NCBI RefSeq assembly: GCF_003254645.1
Contig: NZ_PNFD01000004.1
Coordinates: 62,001-126,000, forward strand
From: Microbacterium suaedae
GTDB lineage: Bacteria > Actinomycetota > Actinomycetes > Actinomycetales > Microbacteriaceae
Reading direction: 5' to 3'
Length of the DNA stretch: 64,000 nucleotides
Positions 59,631 through 64,000 of the stretch are shown here, piece by piece. The notes under the pieces are model-generated. The model saw only the letters and a program-made list of their open reading frames with translations. It did not search any database and had not been told where the DNA came from. A program made the translations under genes and the position numbers. Numbering within the stretch: the first letter of the stretch is position 1; the number at the start of each line of letters is the position of its first letter.

Positions 59631-60500
59631 TCAGCCCTGCGGCGGCACGCGCGTCGGTGCGGCCGCGAACGTCTTGCCGTTCGGACGGGTGTGCACGACT
59701 CGCTTCGGGCCCGTGCGCCCGTGCGTGGCGAAGATCATGAGCCCGACGAAGGTGAGTCCTCCCACGAGATTCCCGATGACGGTCGGGATCTCGTTCCAGA
59801 TCAGGTAGTCGCCGACCGTGAAGTCGGCGCCGAGGAGCAGCCCGGTCGGGAAGAGGAACATGTTGACGACCGAGTGCTCGAAGCCCATGTAGAAGAACAG
59901 CATGATCGGCAGCCACATGCCGATCACCTTGCCGGGCACCGAGGTGGACATCATCGCCGCAACCACGCCGGTCGACACCATCCAGTTGCAGAGCATGCCG
60001 CGAATGAAGAGGGTGAGCATGCCGCCCGCGCCGTGCTCCGCGTAGCCGAGTGTGCGGCCGTGGCCGATCTCGCTGATCGCCTCGCCGACGACGCTCGGCT
60101 CGCTCGTGAAGCCGTAGGTGAAGTAGATCGACATGCACAGCGCCACCATGAACGCTCCGGCGAAGTTGCCGAGGAAGACGAGCCCCCAATTGCGCCCGAT
60201 CCCGCCCACCGTGATGCCGGGCCGCTTGTCGAACAGCGCGAGCGGCGCGAGCGTGAACACGCCCGTGAGCAGGTCGTAGCCGAGCAGGTAGAGCAGGACG
60301 AAGCCCGCCGGGAACAGCATCGCACCGACAAGCGGATTGCCTGTCTGCGTCGCAACGGTCACGGCGAACGCTGCGCCGAGCGTGAGCATCGCGCCGCCCA
60401 TGAACGAGCGGATCAGCGTGTCGCGCGTCGACATCAGGACCTTCGACTCGCCGGCATCGATCATGCTCGTGACGAGCTCGGCGGGCTTCACATACGACAT
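59631..60500 (-). CDS. Formate/nitrite transporter family channel
   Basis: FNT-family pentameric channel subunit of 289 residues with six membrane segments. The central pore His209 is in GFEHSVVNMFLFP, at the same residue number as in E. coli FocA, and LGNFAGAF gives the second half-helix loop. It moves formate, nitrite or another small anion with proton coupling. The ATG follows GAGGAGGCCCC. No formate- or nitrite-metabolising gene is next to it, so the ion is open. A Lys/Arg-rich tail of about 35 residues is cytosolic. Confidence 0.93.
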   Translation of the reverse strand: MSYVKPAELVTSMIDAGESKVLMSTRDTLIRSFMGGAMLTLGAAFAVTVATQTGNPLVGAMLFPAGFVLLYLLGYDLLTGVFTLAPLALFDKRPGITVGGIGRNWGLVFLGNFAGAFMVALCMSIYFTYGFTSEPSVVGEAISEIGHGRTLGYAEHGAGGMLTLFIRGMLCNWMVSTGVVAAMMSTSVPGKVIGMWLPIMLFFYMGFEHSVVNMFLFPTGLLLGADFTVGDYLIWNEIPTVIGNLVGGLTFVGLMIFATHGRTGPKRVVHTRPNGKTFAAAPTRVPPQG

Positions 60501-60597
60501 GGGGCCTCCTCGGATGGGGTCCCCCACAGCGTGCCCTGTGCCCATTTCCGGCGTGTGTCGGTTCACGTTTCGCGCCGGCTCCCGAGATCTCACGGGC

Positions 60598-60631
60598 GAC
60601 GGCGCGGTGGCGTGAGGGGAACGGCGCCGTC
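60598..60631 (-). terminator. Weak hairpin after the acyl-CoA ligase gene
   Basis: An 8-bp stem (GACGGCGC) with an 18-base loop, starting 26 bases after the ligase stop. There is no U-run. The only other feature of this 157-base gap is the formate/nitrite-channel ribosome site. Confidence 0.35.
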
Positions 60632-60657
60632 GCGCCGCCGGAATCTGGCCGTTCTCC

Positions 60658-62283
60658 CTACCCCGTCTGCTTCAACTTCGTCCGCTGGAGTTTCCCGGTC
60701 GTGGTGTGCGGCAGGGAATCGACGAAGCGCACGTCACGCGGATACTTGTAGGCCGCCATCCGTGCGCGTGACCACGCGATGATGTCGTCCGCTGTTGTCT
60801 CCGCGCCGTCACGCAGCACGATGAATGCGCGCACGCTCTCGCCCCGCTTCGGGTCCGCGTATCCGACGACGGCGGCCTGCGCGACATCGTCGTGACGGAT
60901 GAGCATCCCTTCCACCTCCTCCGGGAACACCGAGTACCCCGAGCTCTTGATCATCTCCTTGCTGCGACCGTCGAAGTGCAGGTACCCCTCGCTGTCGATC
61001 CGCCCGAGATCTCCCGTGTGATACCACCCCTCAATGAGGACCTCGGCGGTTGCCTCCGGCCTGCCGCGATACCCCAGGAAGACGCTGGGCGAGCGCACCA
61101 GGATCTCCCCGACCTCGCCGCTCGGGAGGTCTCTCGACGCATCCTCGGGATCGACGATGCGCAGCTCGGTCTCGAAGGTGGGCCTGCCATGGCACCCGTA
61201 CCGGATCGCCTCCGGAGGCATGAGGGTGTCGCCCGTGTGGGTCTCGCTCATGCCGTATGCCCACTCGAACAACGGGACCCCCGCGACGGCCTGCCAGCGG
61301 TCCGACAGATCCCGATCGATCTGCATTCCGAAGCTCGTGCCGAGCGTGAGCCGTACGTCCCGCAGCGCCGCCGACTGGTCGACGTCCGCGTCCAGAAGAC
61401 CCAGCGCGATCGGAGGCGTCACGTAGAGCACCGTTGCCCGGGTGCGTGCAACGTCCTTCAGCATGAGGATCGGATCGAACCGCGCTTCGACGACGATCGT
61501 CGCCCCCACCATGAGCGGGGACGTCATCCCCACAACCATGCCGGCGATGTGGAAGATCGGCATGACCGAGCAGAAGACGTCGTCGCCGGAGAAGCCGTAG
61601 GTCTCGACGAGGCACGCCGTCTTGAACTCGGCGTTGCGATACGAGAGCATCGCACCCTTCGGCTTCCCCGTGGTCCCGGAGGTGTAGATCACGAGGCTCG
61701 GGTCGTTGACCATGTCGATGTCGACGGGAGCGGGCTCGGGACGCGTCCCCGCCACGATGTCCGCGAATCTCGCGGTCTCCGCCGCCCCGCTGTCGCGGAC
61801 GACGGCCGCAGACGCGTCGACGGGGATCGATGAAGGGTCCGTGACGACATCGGCGAAGTTCGCACACACCACGGTGTGGACATCGCTCGTCTCCACGCGC
61901 CGGAATACGTCGACGAGCTCGTCGAAGGTGATGAGGACCTTCGCCCCCAGATCTCCCAGCTGATACTCCAGCTCCCACTCCTTGAACATCGGGTTGCACG
62001 GCCCGACGACAGCTCCCAGGCGCTGAATCGCGAGGAACGACACGATGAACTGCGGCGAGTTCTGCATGAACAGCCCCACCGCATCGCCCTTCTCGACCCC
62101 GCGCTCCGCGAGATAGGCGGCGAGCTGAATCGCCTGCCTCTCCAGCTCCGCGTAGCTGATCGATTGATCCCCGAAGACGATCGCCGGGTGGTCGGGCCGC
62201 TCGCGCGCGTGCTCGGCGACGTAGGCATGGACCGGTTGATCGCGTGTCGGCGCCGTGCGGGCGCCGTGCGTCGTTTCGTTCAT
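60658..62283 (-). CDS. AMP-forming acyl-CoA synthetase
   Basis: ANL-superfamily ligase of 541 residues that activates a carboxylic acid to its CoA thioester. ATP loop A3 is IYTSGTTGKPKGAML, A5 YGMSETHTGD, A7 WYHTGDLGRID, and the catalytic A10 Lys lies in TTGKLQRTKLK at the C terminus. The sequence resembles the CaiC/long-chain or crotonobetaine-type ligases. It starts four bases after the crotonase stop, so ligase, crotonase, thioesterase and symporter form one unit. The acid substrate is unknown. Confidence 0.92.
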   Translation of the reverse strand: MNETTHGARTAPTRDQPVHAYVAEHARERPDHPAIVFGDQSISYAELERQAIQLAAYLAERGVEKGDAVGLFMQNSPQFIVSFLAIQRLGAVVGPCNPMFKEWELEYQLGDLGAKVLITFDELVDVFRRVETSDVHTVVCANFADVVTDPSSIPVDASAAVVRDSGAAETARFADIVAGTRPEPAPVDIDMVNDPSLVIYTSGTTGKPKGAMLSYRNAEFKTACLVETYGFSGDDVFCSVMPIFHIAGMVVGMTSPLMVGATIVVEARFDPILMLKDVARTRATVLYVTPPIALGLLDADVDQSAALRDVRLTLGTSFGMQIDRDLSDRWQAVAGVPLFEWAYGMSETHTGDTLMPPEAIRYGCHGRPTFETELRIVDPEDASRDLPSGEVGEILVRSPSVFLGYRGRPEATAEVLIEGWYHTGDLGRIDSEGYLHFDGRSKEMIKSSGYSVFPEEVEGMLIRHDDVAQAAVVGYADPKRGESVRAFIVLRDGAETTADDIIAWSRARMAAYKYPRDVRFVDSLPHTTTGKLQRTKLKQTG

Positions 62284-62287
62284 GGGC

Positions 62288-63067
62288 TCATCTCCCCTCG
62301 AACTGCGGATCCCGCTTCTCCGCGAAGGCGCGCTTGCCCTCGGCGAAGTCGTCGGTCTGGGCGCTCGCCGCCGTCGCCTCGACCTGAAGGTCGAACGCCT
62401 CTCCCACCGAGAGCGTCTCGCCCGAGCGCATCGCCGACTTCATCAGGCCGATCGCGCGGGTGGCCGATCCCGCGAGGGATCCGGCGAGTTCCGCAGCGAC
62501 GTCCTGCACCTCGTCGGCGGGCACGCGACGGGCAAGCAGACCGAGCCTGTCCGCCGTCGCCGCGTCCATCATCCCGCCCGTCGCGAGCACGCCCATCGCC
62601 ACGTGCCAGCTGGTGCGACGAACCAGCATCGTGGTGCCCGCGGCAATCCCTCGCAGGACGAACGGCAGTCCGAAACGTGCCCCCTCGTCCGCGACGATGA
62701 GGTCGCTCGCCAGGGCGATCTCGAATCCCGCGCCCAGCGCGTACCGCTGAACGGCACACACCACCGGCTTGTCCAGCTCGAGGATCTTCGTCACGATGCG
62801 CGGATAGCCGCCCGCGTAGCGCGCGTGCAGGTCGTCGGGCTCCGGATGCTCGGCGGTTCCCATGTCGACAAGGTCGTCGCCCGCGCAGAACGCCTTTCCC
62901 TCCCCGCGCACGAGCACCGCCCGCACGGCCGAGTCGGATGCCGCCTGGTCCAGCGCATCGCAGATCGCCGCGATCATCGAGTTCTCGAGCGCGTTGAGCG
63001 CGTCGGGCCTCGCGAGTGTGATCTCGAGGACGCCTCGCGTCCGCGTGATTCTGATCCGATCCGTCAC
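62288..63067 (-). CDS. Crotonase-superfamily protein lacking the second catalytic Glu
   Basis: Enoyl-CoA hydratase/isomerase-fold protein of 259 residues. The oxyanion-hole segments are FCAGDDL (60-66) and LGAGFEIAL (111-119). Glu116 matches the first catalytic Glu of hydratases, but the place of the second (usually in a PE-I-LG motif) is Phe136 in LPFVLRG. The enzyme may therefore be an isomerase, hydrolase, lyase or racemase rather than a hydratase. The GTG start at 63067 overlaps the thioesterase stop (GTGA). The neighbouring CoA ligase fits a CoA-thioester substrate. Confidence 0.88.
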   Translation of the reverse strand: MTDRIRITRTRGVLEITLARPDALNALENSMIAAICDALDQAASDSAVRAVLVRGEGKAFCAGDDLVDMGTAEHPEPDDLHARYAGGYPRIVTKILELDKPVVCAVQRYALGAGFEIALASDLIVADEGARFGLPFVLRGIAAGTTMLVRRTSWHVAMGVLATGGMMDAATADRLGLLARRVPADEVQDVAAELAGSLAGSATRAIGLMKSAMRSGETLSVGEAFDLQVEATAASAQTDDFAEGKRAFAEKRDPQFEGR

Positions 63068-63465
63068 TTCTTCTCCTCCTCCAGACGCTGCCGGTCCAAT
63101 TCCGCGCGTATCTCCGGTGGCACGGGGGCCGGACGACCATCCGGCCCCACATGTACGTAGGTTGTCTTCCCCGTCACGCAGATCTCGCCCCGCTGAAGAA
63201 TCCGTTCGTCCAGAGTCACGGAGGTGTTCCCGACTCGTTCGATGCGGCATTCGACCGTCGCCGTGGATCCGTAGTGCAGCTCTTTCTCGAACACCACGGC
63301 GTACGCCTTGACGATCATCGACCAGTTCTCGAGAGTCCCGTCCGTCATGAACAGCCGGAACAGCTCGCTTCGCCCCGCCTCGAACCATACGGGAGGCACG
63401 GTGTTGTTGACGTGGCCGACGACGTCCGTTTCGCTGATGCGTGGCTCGATCTGCGTGACGTACAC
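63064..63465 (-). CDS. Acyl-CoA thioesterase (4HBT hotdog fold)
   Basis: Hotdog thioesterase of 133 residues. The motif ETDVVGHVNNTVPPVWFEAGR gives Asp14, His18 and Asn20, matching the 4-hydroxybenzoyl-CoA thioesterase/YbgC branch in which Asp is catalytic. The C terminus is a charged helix (RAELDRQRLEEEKK). GTG 63465 is the start, two bases after the symporter stop, and it overlaps the crotonase start. In this operon it may release the final acid or recycle CoA from dead-end thioesters. Confidence 0.87.
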   Translation of the reverse strand: MYVTQIEPRISETDVVGHVNNTVPPVWFEAGRSELFRLFMTDGTLENWSMIVKAYAVVFEKELHYGSTATVECRIERVGNTSVTLDERILQRGEICVTGKTTYVHVGPDGRPAPVPPEIRAELDRQRLEEEKK

Positions 63466-63467
63466 GG

Positions 63468-64000
63468 CTACCTTCCCTGTCGCGCTGGCGCCGGGGTGTC
63501 GACGTACTCGCGCTGATGCGCGATGACGACGCGTTCGAGCTCAGCCTCGCTCGGCGGTCGGCCGACCCAGACGCCGATGAGGCACGCGACCAGCGACAGC
63601 GGCAGCGACACCGTGATCTGGGACAGGGTCGGCATCTCGACGCCCCACAGCAGGATGAGATAGGAAGCGCCCCCGACGATCGCACCGAGGAGCGCGCCCA
63701 GCGTGTTCATGCGCTTCCACCAGATCCCGAGCAGCGTCGGGAAGAAGAGCGTCGAGGCCAGCAGGCCGACGGCCGCGGTGTAGAGAATCGTCAGCAGCTC
63801 GGGCGGGTTCAAAGACAGCGCCACGGTCAGCACTCCGAAGCCGAGAACGCTCCAGCTCGTGAGCTTGCGCAGCGACGAGTCCTTCATGTTCGGACGGAAC
63901 TGACCGACGAGGTCATAGGCGAACGCGCCGCCGAGGCCGAGCAGCATGGCGCTCACAGACGACATGACGGCTGCGAAGATCCCCGCATACGCGAGGCCTG
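63468..64000 (-). CDS. Sodium:solute symporter, C-terminal part (5' end outside window)
   Basis: C-terminal 176 residues of a Na+-coupled symporter of the SSS family (pantothenate/proline/acetate-like). The frame is open to base 64000; residues before the first internal Met read GLAYAGIFAAV. About five hydrophobic segments remain, including AFAYDLVGQFRPNM, TILYTAAVGLLASTLFFPTLLGI and LGALLGAIVGGASYLILLW, which fit helices 9-13. The cytosolic tail is charged. It lies two bases before the thioesterase gene and probably imports the acid that the ligase activates (inference). Confidence 0.9.
   Translation of the reverse strand, partial: GLAYAGIFAAVMSSVSAMLLGLGGAFAYDLVGQFRPNMKDSSLRKLTSWSVLGFGVLTVALSLNPPELLTILYTAAVGLLASTLFFPTLLGIWWKRMNTLGALLGAIVGGASYLILLWGVEMPTLSQITVSLPLSLVACLIGVWVGRPPSEAELERVVIAHQREYVDTPAPARQGR

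Noticed and set aside
60598..60631. Strong terminator for the acyl-CoA ligase operon
   Set aside because: Only an 8-bp stem with a large loop and no U-run; kept as a low-confidence feature rather than a firm call.
1..64000. Mobile elements, prophage, CRISPR, tRNA or rRNA genes
   Set aside because: No transposase, integrase, regular spaced repeats or cloverleaf sequences were recognised. Base composition looks even across the suspected inserted blocks, so any transfer would be old or from a similar genome.

Overview
The window is about 70% G+C and gene-dense, with short gaps, many 4-base ATGA/GTGA stop/start overlaps and strong G/C bias at third codon positions. Gene content (NgcEFG-type sugar importer, Rv2578c-type radical SAM protein, PerM-like/PurN/PurH run, actinobacterial GlgC and GlgA, MetNIQ, PcrA, DUF4956-VTC pair) points to a high-GC actinobacterium. 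The family Microbacteriaceae (Microbacterium-like) is my inference. I saw no rRNA, tRNA, CRISPR array, insertion sequence or prophage. Both window edges cut genes: an NgcE-like binding protein on the left and a sodium:solute symporter on the right.

Layout. 1-3.6 kb: ngcEFG N-acetylglucosamine/chitobiose importer plus a GNAT acetyltransferase. 3.6-13.8 kb: LigM-like folate-dependent O-demethylase, radical SAM protein, aldo/keto reductase, RecQ helicase, flotillin, small membrane protein, GlcD-type FAD oxidase, aquaporin. 13.8-20.7 kb: nagB, L,D-transpeptidase, polyamine-type GNAT, heterodimeric ABC exporter. 20.8-24.2 kb: PerM-like protein, purN, purH. 24.3-34.9 kb: a nine-gene, tightly coupled operon resembling reductive pyrimidine (or hydantoin) catabolism, with its own ABC importer and a divergent MocR-type regulator. 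35-37.4 kb: sucCD and a 51-aa membrane protein. 37.5-42.2 kb: LysR regulator, metallo-beta-lactamase-fold hydrolase, MHS-type transporter, acyl-CoA dehydrogenase. 42.2-44.7 kb: divergent glgC and glgA. 44.8-47.4 kb: metQNI. 47.5-52.8 kb: SseB-like protein, pcrA, GntR regulator, glycerophosphodiesterase. 52.9-57 kb: Bax-inhibitor-1 protein, then a DUF4956 / VTC / carbohydrate-binding lipoprotein cassette. 57-60.5 kb: S33 peptidase, MFS protein, formate/nitrite channel. 60.7-64 kb: acyl-CoA ligase, atypical crotonase, hotdog thioesterase, symporter.

How the genes work together. NgcEFG imports amino sugars, and NagB passes glucosamine-6-P into glycolysis. The pyrimidine operon can take a dihydropyrimidine through ring opening (dihydropyrimidinase), carbamoyl removal (beta-ureidopropionase-like nitrilase), transamination of beta-alanine (class III aminotransferase) and reduction of malonic semialdehyde to 3-hydroxypropionate (YdfG-like SDR). 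It also has an LLM flavoprotein of unknown job and no visible dihydropyrimidine dehydrogenase. This operon sits between sucCD and perM-purN-purH. In Mycobacterium tuberculosis (from memory) pcrA/uvrD1, sucCD, perM, purN and purH lie close together in this order, so the two blocks between them here look like insertions into an old backbone.

Two features cut across regions. First, at least nine genes carry a TAnnnT -10 hexamer (one variant is CAGACT) only 6 or 7 bases before the start codon, usually with no Shine-Dalgarno sequence. This predicts leaderless transcripts, and I used it to choose several starts. Second, strong hairpin terminators mark most unit ends. I see nothing proven to be a wholly new system. 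The best candidates are the LLM-containing pyrimidine operon with its 11-bp-phased direct-repeat operator, and the DUF4956-VTC-lipoprotein cassette lacking CotH.
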